The position numbers were made by a program, and so were the translations under genes. A stretch of DNA of 64,000 nt from Actinomycetes bacterium (GTDB taxonomy: Bacteria; Actinomycetota; Coriobacteriia; Anaerosomatales; Anaerosomataceae), in assembly GCA_022839745.1 (NCBI GenBank), contig JALHJB010000013.1, positions 7,011-71,010 of the forward strand, in the 5' to 3' direction. Positions 8,698-18,209 of the stretch are shown here, piece after piece. The notes under the pieces are model-generated. The model was not told the DNA's origin, did not search any database, and saw only the letters and a program-made list of their open reading frames with translations. How positions within the stretch are numbered: position 1 is the first letter of the stretch; each line of letters opens with the position of its first letter.

Positions 8698-9543
8698 CTA
8701 CTCGGGCGCGTCTCCGCTTGTGAGTCGCTTGTACCAGCCGGCGTGCTCCTTCTTGACCTGCTCGACCGACACGTAGCCGGTGAACATGCTCTTGAGCACG
8801 GGCCAGCCCATCGGGAGGATCGCCGCGAACAAGACGTGCGCGAGGAAGAAGGCGAGCATCGCGACGGTGGCGATGTCGTGGATGAGCGTGGTCGCGCCCA
8901 TGAGGCCCGCGGGCAGGTCGACCACGTGTGCGAGGGCCTTCACAAGCCCGGTGAGGATGATCGCCACAGTCGAGCCGAGGGCGACGATGTAGGCGATCTT
9001 CTCGCTCTCGAAGTACTTGTCCTCAGGCGGCATCGTGCAGCTCTTGATGCCGAGCAGGTGCCCGTAGTGGTTCTTCGTGTAGTCCCAGAAGTTGCCGGTC
9101 GGCAGGTGCTCCTTGAAACGGTGCGCGGAAAGCAGCGTGTTCGCGCCGTAGTAGAAGGTGCCGAACAAGAACAGCAAGACGAACACGAAGTGGATGTTCA
9201 TCATCGCCCAGGTCCACGTGCCGCGGCCCACCAGGCGGGGGATGAACAACAGTCCGAGCGCGATGCCGCTCACGAGCAGCATCATCGTGCCGATCCCGTG
9301 CGTCCAGTGCTCCAGGATCGCCGCGCCGTCGTGACGCAGCACCTTGTCGCCTTCGATCCTCGGGTCCTGCCGCTTGGTGAAGCCCGCGGCGAAGACGCCG
9401 ACCAGCGGTGCTGCGAAGACCAGCCACCAGCCGGAGTCGAAGAGCAGTTCGGAGCCGTCCATGGTCGCCACGTACCATGCGTAGACGGCGCCGACGGCGA
9501 ACACCAGCGTCACGGCGACGCTTGTGAGCGCGCGTTTACTCAT
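8698..9543 (-). CDS. Membrane cytochrome b subunit (FdnI/YdhU-like)
   Basis: A 281-residue integral membrane protein with about five hydrophobic helices. Histidines likely to bind haem b sit in ILEHWTHGIG, in MMNIHFVFVL and in the later helices (LIHDIATVAM, FLAHVLFA). The C-terminal VSVEQVKKEHAGWYKRL resembles the cytoplasmic tail of formate-dehydrogenase gamma subunits. The expected role is electron exchange between the Fe-S subunit and the quinone pool. The ATG at 9543 is chosen because AAGGGG lies seven bases upstream; a GTG six bases earlier is possible. It is the first gene of the AOR operon, with its promoter region facing the Fic-like gene. Confidence 0.9.
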   Translation of the reverse strand: MSKRALTSVAVTLVFAVGAVYAWYVATMDGSELLFDSGWWLVFAAPLVGVFAAGFTKRQDPRIEGDKVLRHDGAAILEHWTHGIGTMMLLVSGIALGLLFIPRLVGRGTWTWAMMNIHFVFVLLFLFGTFYYGANTLLSAHRFKEHLPTGNFWDYTKNHYGHLLGIKSCTMPPEDKYFESEKIAYIVALGSTVAIILTGLVKALAHVVDLPAGLMGATTLIHDIATVAMLAFFLAHVLFAAILPMGWPVLKSMFTGYVSVEQVKKEHAGWYKRLTSGDAPE

Positions 9544-9634
9544 GCGCACACCCCTTCCCCTATCTCGTTCGCAGGCGTTGTTGTTTCTGCCGGGCCTGCT
9601 GTCGTAACCATTGACCGTCTGGCAACAGTTAGTG

Positions 9635-9658
9635 TCAATCTCTCAATAGTTGATAGTT
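9635..9658. promoter_or_regulatory. Candidate operator, copy 1 (AOR operon/Fic-like intergenic)
   Basis: A 24-bp element beginning TCAATCT and ending TTGATAGTT lies between the divergent cytochrome b and Fic-like genes. It matches a second element at 11993-12016 at 19 of 24 positions, including the flanking TG on the left. Its arms TCAA and TTGA form an imperfect dyad. Read on the minus strand it carries TTGACA, a candidate -35 box for the operon, about 90 bases before the cytochrome start. A TATAGT at 9686-9691 could be the -10 box for the plus-strand gene. Confidence 0.5.
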
Positions 9659-9736
9659 GGGCGGCACAGGGGGGTTGAGCTGGTGTATAGTCAGCCCTCT
9701 GGCCAGTGGTTACACCTGAGTCGCGAGGTGCGAACG

Positions 9737-11059
9737 ATGACTGACACCAAGCTCTATGCGGACCTCAGCCGGTTCCTCGGCGACAACGAGGAGATACAGA
9801 CGCTCCTGAAGCGCGTGATGGCGACCCACATCACCTGGGACGAGTTCCTGGAGATGCCGCTTCCCGACGAGATGAGCCCGCTCGCGCTCTGGAACCTCAT
9901 TCGCGCCCTCAAGCGGACCTTCGGCATCGAGGTCCCGGTGCCCGACATCTACGGCAACGAGTACTGGTACCTCCGGACCCATGAGATCGCTGACTCGATC
10001 GCCCAGATCCAGTGCCAGTGCCGCGCCGATTCGAGTCTCTACCGGCGGCTCACCGCCACCAAGAACGCGCCCGTCCTGGTCCGCTCCCGGATCGAGGAGA
10101 CTGTCGCCTCGGCACTCCTCGACGGCCTTGATGTGTCCGTGGAGGACTACAATGACATGTTGCGCATGAACCGGCCTCCGCGTACCGACAACGAGCTTCT
10201 CGTGGCCAACACGCTGGCCGCCCTCGACGAGATCGACGAGATGGTCGCCCGGCCGTTCACGCCTGAACTGCTGCTGCGGATGCGCGACATGGTGCTGGAC
10301 GGCGTGGACCCGAACGGACTGGTGCGTACGCGAAGCCGGCTCGGCACCGTGGGTACCGAGTACGACGCATCGGTCCTGCTGACACATTCTGAGGAGCAGT
10401 TGCAGTACATCTGCGATTACGCGAACCACATGACCGGGGAGATCCACGACCATGCGGTGTTCCGGGCGCTGATACTGCCCGACCTCTTCCGTCTGTACCG
10501 GCCGCTCCCCGAGGCCAACAGCCAGGTGGGACGTCTCGTGCTCCGTCTCTACACGCTCAAGACGGGCATCCCTGTCCTCGGCATGCTGCCGATCTCGCAG
10601 TTCAGGCTCGACTGGGAAGACGACCGCCTCAGCTCGGCGCTTGTGTCGTACAGCCCTGGAGCGTACATGGCCGATCGTGAGCGGCAGGGCACCGACCTTA
10701 CCGACTACGCCACGCTCTCGCTGCAGCTTGCGCTGATCGCCCTAGTGGACCTGCACTGGAAGCTTCACCAGCTTGAGCGTGAGGACGACGAGCTTCGGAG
10801 CCTGCTACAACGCGACCCTGAGATCAACCACCGCCAACGCTCGATCCTCGGCAGGGCGCTGAAGAACCCGGCAGCGGAGTTCCGGATCGCATACCACAAG
10901 GCGACCCACAACGTGGTGTACGCCACCGCGCGGGCCGACCTGCTCGAACTGGTCGACAAGGGCTATCTCGTGATGGGCAAGAAGGGCCGTGCGATGGTCT
11001 TCACGCCGCGTGAGGGGCTCCGCGAGTTCATCGAAAGCGGGTACGTGAAGGGCGTTTGA
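9737..11059 (+). CDS. Degenerate Fic-fold protein with C-terminal winged-helix-like domain
   Basis: A 440-residue protein. Its middle resembles a Fic domain: a helix like PFTPELLLRMRDMVLDGVDP, a LVRTRSRLGTVG segment, and RPLPEANSQVGR at residues 255-266, which aligns with the Fic signature HPFxDGNGRxGR. The catalytic histidine is replaced by arginine and the anion-binding GNGR by ANSQ, so AMP transfer is unlikely. The C-terminal ATARADLLELVDKGYLV and GRAMVFTP look like the winged helix that follows Fic domains in regulator-type proteins. It is divergent from the AOR operon, so a regulatory role there is a reasonable inference. The ATG at 9737 follows GCGAGGTG; the frame is also open upstream. 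Confidence 0.7.
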   Translation: MTDTKLYADLSRFLGDNEEIQTLLKRVMATHITWDEFLEMPLPDEMSPLALWNLIRALKRTFGIEVPVPDIYGNEYWYLRTHEIADSIAQIQCQCRADSSLYRRLTATKNAPVLVRSRIEETVASALLDGLDVSVEDYNDMLRMNRPPRTDNELLVANTLAALDEIDEMVARPFTPELLLRMRDMVLDGVDPNGLVRTRSRLGTVGTEYDASVLLTHSEEQLQYICDYANHMTGEIHDHAVFRALILPDLFRLYRPLPEANSQVGRLVLRLYTLKTGIPVLGMLPISQFRLDWEDDRLSSALVSYSPGAYMADRERQGTDLTDYATLSLQLALIALVDLHWKLHQLEREDDELRSLLQRDPEINHRQRSILGRALKNPAAEFRIAYHKATHNVVYATARADLLELVDKGYLVMGKKGRAMVFTPREGLREFIESGYVKGV

Positions 11060-11094
11060 TAGCAGGCCAACGCACGCACCGGCGCAAACAGGAC

Positions 11095-11127
11095 GGGGCC
11101 TGCACCGATTCATTCGGTGCAGGCCCC
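11095..11127. terminator. Strong hairpin between convergent genes
   Basis: A perfect 14-bp stem (GGGGCCTGCACCGA and its complement) with a five-base loop TTCAT. It lies 36 bases after the stop of the Fic-like gene and faces the end of the cytochrome lipoprotein gene. No T run follows on either side, so it may work as a bidirectional, weakly intrinsic terminator or as an mRNA 3' stabiliser. Confidence 0.65.
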
Positions 11128-11308
11128 ACTGGCCTGAAGCCGGGAGTCTGCGCGTACTGAGACGAGCTGCGGGTGCGGTAAGGGATGGTCACCCGCATAC
11201 GGTCTGATCTGCGTGGCGGGCAGGGCGTGTGCGCCGACCGGGCCTCACATCATCGCGACTCCCCAACTGTTGACCCAAGGTTGTGCCGAGAGGAAACCGG
11301 CCGGTCGA

Positions 11309-11836
11309 CTAGCGGTTCTCCAGGTAGCCGAGAACCGCGGCCTGCTCCTCCTCGGTGAGCACGGCGCCGTGGACATCGATCATGGTGTCCAGGACGCCTT
11401 CCCAGTTCGTGCCTGAGGGCTGCGAGAAGATCTTCGAGACGTCGTGGCAGGTGGTGCACTTGCCCTGGATGAGGGTCTCGCCCTCGCTCGGGTTGCGCGA
11501 CTCGAGGAACGCAGCGATCTGCGTCTTCTCTTCGTCGGTGAGCACCGCACCGTGCGCGGTCTCCATCGTGGCGATAACGTTGTTCCAGTCGGTCATCTCG
11601 GTCTGTAGGTAGATCCGGGTGACGTCGTGGCACGAGGTGCAGGCGCCTTCGAGAACTTCTTCGCCCTCGGCTACCGCAGGCTCCTCGGCGGGCTCCTCGG
11701 TGGGCTCCTCCGCGGGTTCTTCCACCGCGGGCTCCTCGGCGGGTTCTTCCTTCGAGCAGCCGGTCGCCATGAGCGTGGTCGCCGCGAGCATGAGCGCAAG
11801 CAACATGATGAGCGAGATACGAGAAACGTGCTTCAT
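11309..11836 (-). CDS. Dihaem c-type cytochrome lipoprotein
   Basis: A 175-residue lipoprotein. The signal sequence MKHVSRISLIMLLALMLAAT ends in the lipobox MATGC, and a linker of repeated EEPAEEP units follows. Two homologous domains of about 53 residues each carry one CXXCH haem site (CTSCHD and CTTCHD) and share AHGAVLTDEE or VHGAVLTEEE and a closing AFLESRN or GYLENR, so they arose by tandem duplication. It is predicted to sit on the outer membrane face as an electron shuttle. The internal ATG at 11836, with AAGGGG upstream, is the start because the signal peptide begins there. Its upstream region carries the 24-bp motif found before the AOR operon. Confidence 0.9.
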   Translation of the reverse strand: MKHVSRISLIMLLALMLAATTLMATGCSKEEPAEEPAVEEPAEEPTEEPAEEPAVAEGEEVLEGACTSCHDVTRIYLQTEMTDWNNVIATMETAHGAVLTDEEKTQIAAFLESRNPSEGETLIQGKCTTCHDVSKIFSQPSGTNWEGVLDTMIDVHGAVLTEEEQAAVLGYLENR

Positions 11837-11992
11837 AGTGCGGACCCCTTCCCTTGCAGCCCGAAAGCCGCGAACCCAAGATCCAGCCCACCCGTCAGTA
11901 GATCCGGATGGCTGCGGCGCCGGTGCCGCAGACGGAAGGCCTGTGCCTCCTGTGCATGGTGGCTCCATAGTCGAGCCGTCACGTTGTTTTTG

Positions 11993-12016
11993 TCAATCTG
12001 TGAAATATTGATAGTT
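11993..12016. promoter_or_regulatory. Candidate operator, copy 2 (upstream of dihaem cytochrome)
   Basis: A 24-bp element beginning TCAATCT and ending TTGATAGTT that matches the copy at 9635-9658 at 19 of 24 positions. Here the dyad arms TCAAT and ATTGA are perfect around a nine-base spacer. On the minus strand it contains TTGACA, followed 18 bases later by GACTAT as a weak -10 box. It lies about 157 bases before the cytochrome start and about 80 bases before the divergent copper ATPase gene. Confidence 0.5.
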
Positions 12017-12095
12017 AAGCGATTGCAGGCTGGCGTGCGCGCCGTTTTGTGTACGTGCGGCCGCGTCGGGGCACGAACCCCTCAAGGAGGTGGCC

Positions 12096-14219
12096 ATGAC
12101 ACACGATCACGAGCACACATCAGGGCCCGGCCACGGCGGGCACAACCGACACAGCGCCGGCGGACCGGCGCCCGAGCGCAGTGGGCACGCAGGGCACGAT
12201 GAACATACCGGCGCACAGCCCTCTGCGCATGACCGCCACGAGGGCCATAGCGTGGCGATGTTCCGAGACCGCTTCTGGCTGTCGCTCGCGCTCACCGTTC
12301 CGGCGGTCGTCTTCTCGCCGATGGTCCAGCACCTCCTCGGCTACACGGTGCCGGAGTTCCCCGGCTCGGCGTACATTCCCGCAGTGTTCGGCACGATCGT
12401 GTTCTTCTACGGCGGCCTGCCGTTCCTGAAGGGTGCCAGGAACGAGCTCGCCGACCAGCTGCCGGGCATGATGACGCTCATCTCGCTCGCGATCAGCGTG
12501 TCGTTCGTCTACAGCGCCGCCGTCACCCTCGGCGCGCCCGGCATGGACCTGTGGTGGGAGCTCGCCACGCTGGTGACGATCATGCTGCTGGGGCACTGGA
12601 TCGAGATGCGCTCGATCGCGCAGGCCTCCGGCGCGCTTGCCGAGCTCGCATCGCTGCTGCCCGACGAGACCGAGCGGGTGGATGCAGCGGGCGCCACCGA
12701 ACGCGTGGCCGTGGCTGCGCTTGCTGCCGGTGACATCGTGCTGGTACGGCCCGGTGCGCGCGTACCGGCCGATGGCGAGGTGGCTGAAGGCGAGAGCTCC
12801 GTAGACGAGTCGATGATCACCGGCGAGTCGCGGCTCGTGCCCAAATCGCCTGGGGATCCGGTGATCGCGGGCACCGTCAACGGGGCCGGGTCGCTCCGCG
12901 TGCGCGTGACGCGCGTAGGTGACGACACGGCGCTCGCGGGCATCATGCGGCTCGTGGCCGGAGCACAGGCGTCGCGCTCTCGCGCGCAGGACCTTGCCGA
13001 CCGCGCGGCGCGGTTGCTCACCTTCGTGGCGATCGGTTCGGCGGTGCTGACCGCGCTCGGCTGGTGGCTCGCTGGCGCTGAGTGGTCGTACATCGTGGAA
13101 CGTGTGGTCACGGTGCTCGTGATCGCGTGCCCGCACGCGCTGGGCCTCGCGATCCCGCTCGTGGTTGCGATCTCCACCGCGCTGGGCGCGCGAAGCGGCC
13201 TTCTGGTACGTGACCGCCGCGGGCTCGAGGAGGCACGGCTGGTCGACATGGTGGTCTTTGACAAGACGGGCACCCTCACGCTCGCCGAGCACCGCGTGGT
13301 TGCCGAAGCGTACGCGGAGGGCGTGAACTCGGGCGACGCGCTCGCGCGTGCCGCCGCGGTCGAGGCGGACTCCGAACACCCGATCGCCCGTGCGCTGGTG
13401 ACCAGGGCGGCCGAGAAGGGGCTCGCGCTCCCGCACGCGCACGGCTTCGAGGCGCTTCCGGGCCAGGGCGTGCGTGCCTGGGTGGGCGAACGCACGGCGG
13501 CGGTGGGCGGGCCCGCGCTTCTCGAGCGGCTCGGACTCGAGGTGCCGCCGGCGCTCGGAAGCACCGCGGCCGGCGCGGCGGAAGCAGGGCGCTCGGCGGT
13601 CTTCCTGGTAGACGACGCGGACGGGCCCAACGCGCGTGTGACGGCGCTCTTCGCGATAGCCGACGCGGTACGGCCTGAATCGCGCGAGGCCGTGGAGCGC
13701 CTCCGCTCGGCCGGCGTGTCCACCGTGATGCTCACCGGCGACGCGGAGCCTGTGGCACGCGCCGTGGCTGCGGAACTCGGCATCGACCACGTACGCGCGG
13801 GCGTGCTCCCGGCCGACAAGGCCGCCGAGATCGAGCGTCTGCAGGCCGAGGGCCACCGGGTTGCGATGGTGGGCGACGGTGTGAACGACGCCCCCGCCCT
13901 CGCCACCGCCGACCTCGGAATCGCCATCGGCGCGGGCACCGAGGTGGCCGTGGAAGCGGGCGACATCGTGCTCGTGCGCTCCGATCCTCGTGCCGTGGCC
14001 TCGGCCATCGACCTCTCGCGCGTCACCTACCGCAAGATGGTGCAGAACCTGTGGTGGGCGGCCGGCTACAACATCATCGCGGTCCCGCTCGCAGCCGGCG
14101 TGCTGGCGCCATGGGGCATCACGCTCTCCCCCGCCGTGGGAGCCGTGCTCATGAGCGCGAGCACGGTGATCGTGGCCGCCAACGCCCAGCTGCTACGGCG
14201 GTGGCGGCCGGGGATGTGA
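12096..14219 (+). CDS. copB: Heavy-metal P1B-type ATPase, CPH (CopB-like) class
   Basis: A 707-residue metal-exporting P-type ATPase. The first 50 residues are rich in histidine (HDHEHTSGPGHGGHN) and probably bind metal. The membrane metal site is Cys-Pro-His at residues 345-347, the mark of the CopB group that exports copper or silver rather than the CPC of CopA. The actuator TGES, the phosphorylated Asp389 in DKTGTLT, the nucleotide-domain EHPIARALV and the hinge GDGVNDAPAL are all present. AAGGAGG lies five bases before the ATG. No CopA-type MBD domain, chaperone or CopY/CsoR regulator gene is next to it. The gene symbol is by family resemblance only. Confidence 0.92.
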   Translation: MTHDHEHTSGPGHGGHNRHSAGGPAPERSGHAGHDEHTGAQPSAHDRHEGHSVAMFRDRFWLSLALTVPAVVFSPMVQHLLGYTVPEFPGSAYIPAVFGTIVFFYGGLPFLKGARNELADQLPGMMTLISLAISVSFVYSAAVTLGAPGMDLWWELATLVTIMLLGHWIEMRSIAQASGALAELASLLPDETERVDAAGATERVAVAALAAGDIVLVRPGARVPADGEVAEGESSVDESMITGESRLVPKSPGDPVIAGTVNGAGSLRVRVTRVGDDTALAGIMRLVAGAQASRSRAQDLADRAARLLTFVAIGSAVLTALGWWLAGAEWSYIVERVVTVLVIACPHALGLAIPLVVAISTALGARSGLLVRDRRGLEEARLVDMVVFDKTGTLTLAEHRVVAEAYAEGVNSGDALARAAAVEADSEHPIARALVTRAAEKGLALPHAHGFEALPGQGVRAWVGERTAAVGGPALLERLGLEVPPALGSTAAGAAEAGRSAVFLVDDADGPNARVTALFAIADAVRPESREAVERLRSAGVSTVMLTGDAEPVARAVAAELGIDHVRAGVLPADKAAEIERLQAEGHRVAMVGDGVNDAPALATADLGIAIGAGTEVAVEAGDIVLVRSDPRAVASAIDLSRVTYRKMVQNLWWAAGYNIIAVPLAAGVLAPWGITLSPAVGAVLMSASTVIVAANAQLLRRWRPGM

Positions 14220-14248
14220 ATCTTACGCGTGTCAGACCGTCGGCGTAG

Positions 14249-14272
14249 GGTAGTGCTACCACAGGTGCTACC
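14249..14272. promoter_or_regulatory. Candidate autoregulatory operator of the VapBC-like pair
   Basis: GGTAG-TG-CTACC forms a palindrome at 14249-14260, and a second half-site copy GGTGCTACC follows at 14264-14272. They lie 14-37 bases upstream of the ribbon-helix-helix antitoxin gene, where such antitoxins commonly bind with the toxin to repress their own operon. Confidence 0.5.
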
Positions 14273-14285
14273 GTAAGGACTACCG

Positions 14286-14585
14286 ATGGGCAAAGCGAAC
14301 ATCTCGTTTCCCGAGGGCATGCTGGAGGAGATCGACCGGCGCGCCGCCCAGGCCGGCATGACGCGCAGCGGGTTCATCCAGGAAGCGACCGCCACGTACA
14401 TCGCGCGCCTCGATGCGGATGCCGAGCGCGAGGAACGCCGAAAGCGCATCGAGCGGGCGATGCTCGGGATGCGCGAGATCGGAAAGCGCATGCCGCCGGG
14501 GCCAGACGGCGTGACGATCCTCCGCCAGATGCGCGACGCGCTTCCCGAGTGGCCCGCCGAGGAAGCGCGTGACGACGATGAGTAG
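14286..14585 (+). CDS. Ribbon-helix-helix antitoxin
   Basis: A 99-residue protein whose N-terminus reads like a CopG/MetJ-type ribbon-helix-helix: a short beta strand (ANISFPEGMLEEID) followed by helices RRAAQAGMTRSGFIQEATA. The acidic C-terminal half would wrap the toxin. It overlaps the PIN-domain gene by eight bases (ATGAGTAG), typical of translationally coupled type II toxin-antitoxin pairs. The family assignment rests on size, fold pattern and the toxin partner rather than on a specific VapB motif. Confidence 0.85.
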   Translation: MGKANISFPEGMLEEIDRRAAQAGMTRSGFIQEATATYIARLDADAEREERRKRIERAMLGMREIGKRMPPGPDGVTILRQMRDALPEWPAEEARDDDE

Positions 14586-15009
14586 ACCGCTCCGCGTCTC
14601 TGCGGGTAGGCCGGTGGTGGTCGACTCCACTGTCGCGTTCAAGTGGTTCGATGGCTCGGAGATCGGCGCCGATGTCGCTCTCGATCTGTTGAGGCAACAC
14701 AAGCGAGATGAGGTCGCGCTGCTCGCTCCGGCGCACATGCCGCTCGAAGTGCTGAGTATCTTCGTCTCACGCCGCATGACGACCATCGACATGGAGCACG
14801 CCCTGGCCTTCCTCGCCGACGCCGACCTGTTGATCGCCCCGATCGACGACACGCTCCTGATCGCCGCCATCCGCATCGCCGAGGCCGAACGTCTCGCCCT
14901 CTACGACGCCGTCTTCATCGCACTCGCGGCGGCGCTCGATGCCGAGCTGGTGACCGCCGACCGGAGGCAGGCCACCACGCGCTCATGCAGGGTGCGGCTC
15001 ATCGGGTGA
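14578..15009 (+). CDS. PIN-domain toxin (VapC-like ribonuclease)
   Basis: A 143-residue PIN-domain protein. The acidic metal-binding residues expected in VapC toxins are visible: Asp in VVVDSTVAFKW near the start, Glu in HMPLEVLSIF, Asp in ALYDAVFIALA and Asp in LVTADRR near the end. VapC toxins cleave tRNA or rRNA when free of their antitoxin. The ATG at 14578 overlaps the antitoxin stop; a GTG nine bases earlier is also in frame. The antitoxin upstream, the overlap and the palindrome before the pair support a complete type II system. Confidence 0.88.
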   Translation: MSRPLRVSAGRPVVVDSTVAFKWFDGSEIGADVALDLLRQHKRDEVALLAPAHMPLEVLSIFVSRRMTTIDMEHALAFLADADLLIAPIDDTLLIAAIRIAEAERLALYDAVFIALAAALDAELVTADRRQATTRSCRVRLIG

Positions 15010-15135
15010 AGAGCCCGCGCAGCGGCCCGGTCACTCCTGGCGAGCACGCGGCGAGAGGTGTCATCGACCGCTACGTAGCGCCCGCGGTATCGAGTGCGTA
15101 GACTGCAAAGTGCACCACACGGTCTGGAGGTATCT

Positions 15136-16116
15136 GTGGACGACACTGTAGACCAGCACGCGGAAGACGTGACAGCTCCTCGGGAGATCCGGCGCCTGCT
15201 GGTGGCGGACGTGCTCGCCGAGCGGGTGGTCGAACGGCTGCGTGTCGTGTGTCCCGACCTTGAGGCGCGCGTGGTGCCCGAGGGCTCACTCTCCAATGAG
15301 GACCTCGCGTGGGCCGACGCATACACGGGGTTCCAGCTGCCCGAGAACATCGAAGGGTCGAGCATCGTTTGGGTGCACGCGATGATGGCGGGCGTGGACG
15401 CGCTGGTGCCGGTCCTGCGCTTGCTCCCTCGCCCCGTGCTGCTCACGCGCACCGTGGGCGACATGCCGCGCAAGATCGGGCTCTACGTCCTGACCCACGT
15501 GCTCGGACATGCCCACCACCTCGCCGAGTACCGCCAGCAGCAGGCCGTGCGCCAGTGGCAACGCCTGGACCCGCCCCGGATGCGCGGCGCGGTCGCAACC
15601 GTCCTCGGCACCGGCGAGATCGGTGCCGGGGTGGCCGGGGCGCTCCGTGGTGTGGGATTTGAGACCTGCGGCGTGAACCGCAGCGGGCATGAGCGGCCAG
15701 CGTTTTCGCGCACGGCCGCTGCCAGCGACCCGGACGCCGTGCCCCCCGACTCGGCGGTGCTCGTGAACACGCTCCCGCTGACCCCTGAGACCGAGAACAG
15801 CATCGGTATGTCGGTGTTCTCGCGGCTGCAGGATGCGCTGTTCATCAATGTGGGGCGAGGGGCCACGGTGGCACTCGACGACCTGCATACCGCACTCAAG
15901 CTCGGCCATCTGCGTCACGCCGTGCTCGATGTGCTGCCCATCGAGCCGCCTCCCGCAAATGCCTGGGTCTGGGACCACCCGCAGGTCACGCTCACGCCGC
16001 ACGTGGCGGCGATCACGGACGCCGAGGATGTCGTGCGGGCCCTCTCGGCCGCACTCGAAGACCTGCGTGCCGGGCGCGTGCCCGGAAACGCGGTCGACCT
16101 CGCACGGGGGTACTGA
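15136..16116 (+). CDS. D-2-hydroxyacid dehydrogenase family protein
   Basis: A 326-residue NAD(P)-dependent oxidoreductase of the glyoxylate/hydroxypyruvate reductase type. The dinucleotide fold has VLGTGEIGAGVAGAL. The catalytic arginine is in NVGRGATV, the acidic partner in LDVLPIEPP, and the histidine in LTPHVAAI. The start is GTG with GGAGG five bases upstream. A second, only distantly similar member of the same superfamily lies at 54223-55200. The substrate cannot be assigned from sequence. Confidence 0.88.
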   Translation: MDDTVDQHAEDVTAPREIRRLLVADVLAERVVERLRVVCPDLEARVVPEGSLSNEDLAWADAYTGFQLPENIEGSSIVWVHAMMAGVDALVPVLRLLPRPVLLTRTVGDMPRKIGLYVLTHVLGHAHHLAEYRQQQAVRQWQRLDPPRMRGAVATVLGTGEIGAGVAGALRGVGFETCGVNRSGHERPAFSRTAAASDPDAVPPDSAVLVNTLPLTPETENSIGMSVFSRLQDALFINVGRGATVALDDLHTALKLGHLRHAVLDVLPIEPPPANAWVWDHPQVTLTPHVAAITDAEDVVRALSAALEDLRAGRVPGNAVDLARGY

Positions 16117-16206
16117 GCAACCCGGGGGGCGCCGTGGTGCGTGTCGAGAGCCATCCGCCAGATGACTGTGCGCCGTTCGACATGTGCGCCGACAGACGGT
16201 CTGTAC

Positions 16207-17547
<1,341 letters not shown>

Positions 17548-18209
17548 CGTCGGCTCCTTAGCGTGAGTCGGCGGGGCAGATGCGGACGGCAGCACGTGGG
17601 TGAATCCTCGTTGCGGTCGTCCGGCCCCGCGAGGTCTCATTATCGCCGACGAGAGCGGCGCACGCGAGTGGCACACGTCGCGCTTCGCATGCCCCACACG
17701 CTTGTAACCCGCGGTTGCAAGCTTTCAGTGGGTTTCTGCATATTCCATGCATAGAACAAGGATGCATGCGTATACCGACCACCGGGGGCTCGCTACGAAT
17801 CATACCTGCGATGCGCACCGGGGGAGGTGAGTCGCCGCGTCTGAGACGATGAGGCTTGTGGTCGCCGGTATCGCATGGATCGTGTTCTGGCTCGGTGTTC
17901 CGACGATGGTTGCATTCTGGCAGCTGAACCACAAAGAGGATGCAAGCGTCATCACTGGTGAACCACTCATACATCCACAGGCGCACCATCATGCGTGACG
18001 AAGGGCGCAGAATCTGCGCCAGGCAAGGTGGGCGCACTCGATCAGAGCGCAGCCACTTCGCTGTGTGTCGGCCCCGCACCGACCGGCCGTGGTCCGGCTC
18101 CGGCAAAGCACGTCGGACCTTGTTCCCCGCGCCCGTGCTACAATCCCCACGCAAGGCCCGTATCGAGACGCGACCGTTCGCACGGCGTGTACCCGAGGGA
18201 GCACGAGAG
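17548..18209. other. Intergenic region between purB and panD
   Basis: About 660 bases between divergent genes. An imperfect inverted repeat CTTGTAACC/GGTTGCAAG (8 of 9 paired) lies at 17701-17721, about 150 bases upstream of purB, and could be a purB operator. A possible 49-codon gene is listed separately at 17849-17998. The rest shows no convincing coding or RNA structure. Confidence 0.5.
17849..17998 (+). CDS. Possible 49-residue single-span membrane peptide
   Basis: A short frame with a hydrophobic N-terminal half (RLVVAGIAWIVFWLGVP) and a histidine-rich end (HPQAHHHA). GGGGAGGTGA lies about 20 bases upstream, further than usual for a ribosome site. The composition suggests a real single-pass peptide, and the His tail could bind metal. 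There is no homologue known to me and nothing else supports it. Confidence 0.3.
   Translation: MRLVVAGIAWIVFWLGVPTMVAFWQLNHKEDASVITGEPLIHPQAHHHA

Noticed and set aside
12120..13856. A 578-codon frame opposite the copper ATPase gene
   Set aside because: Composition is dominated by Arg, His and Gly from reverse-strand codon bias, with no recognisable domain.
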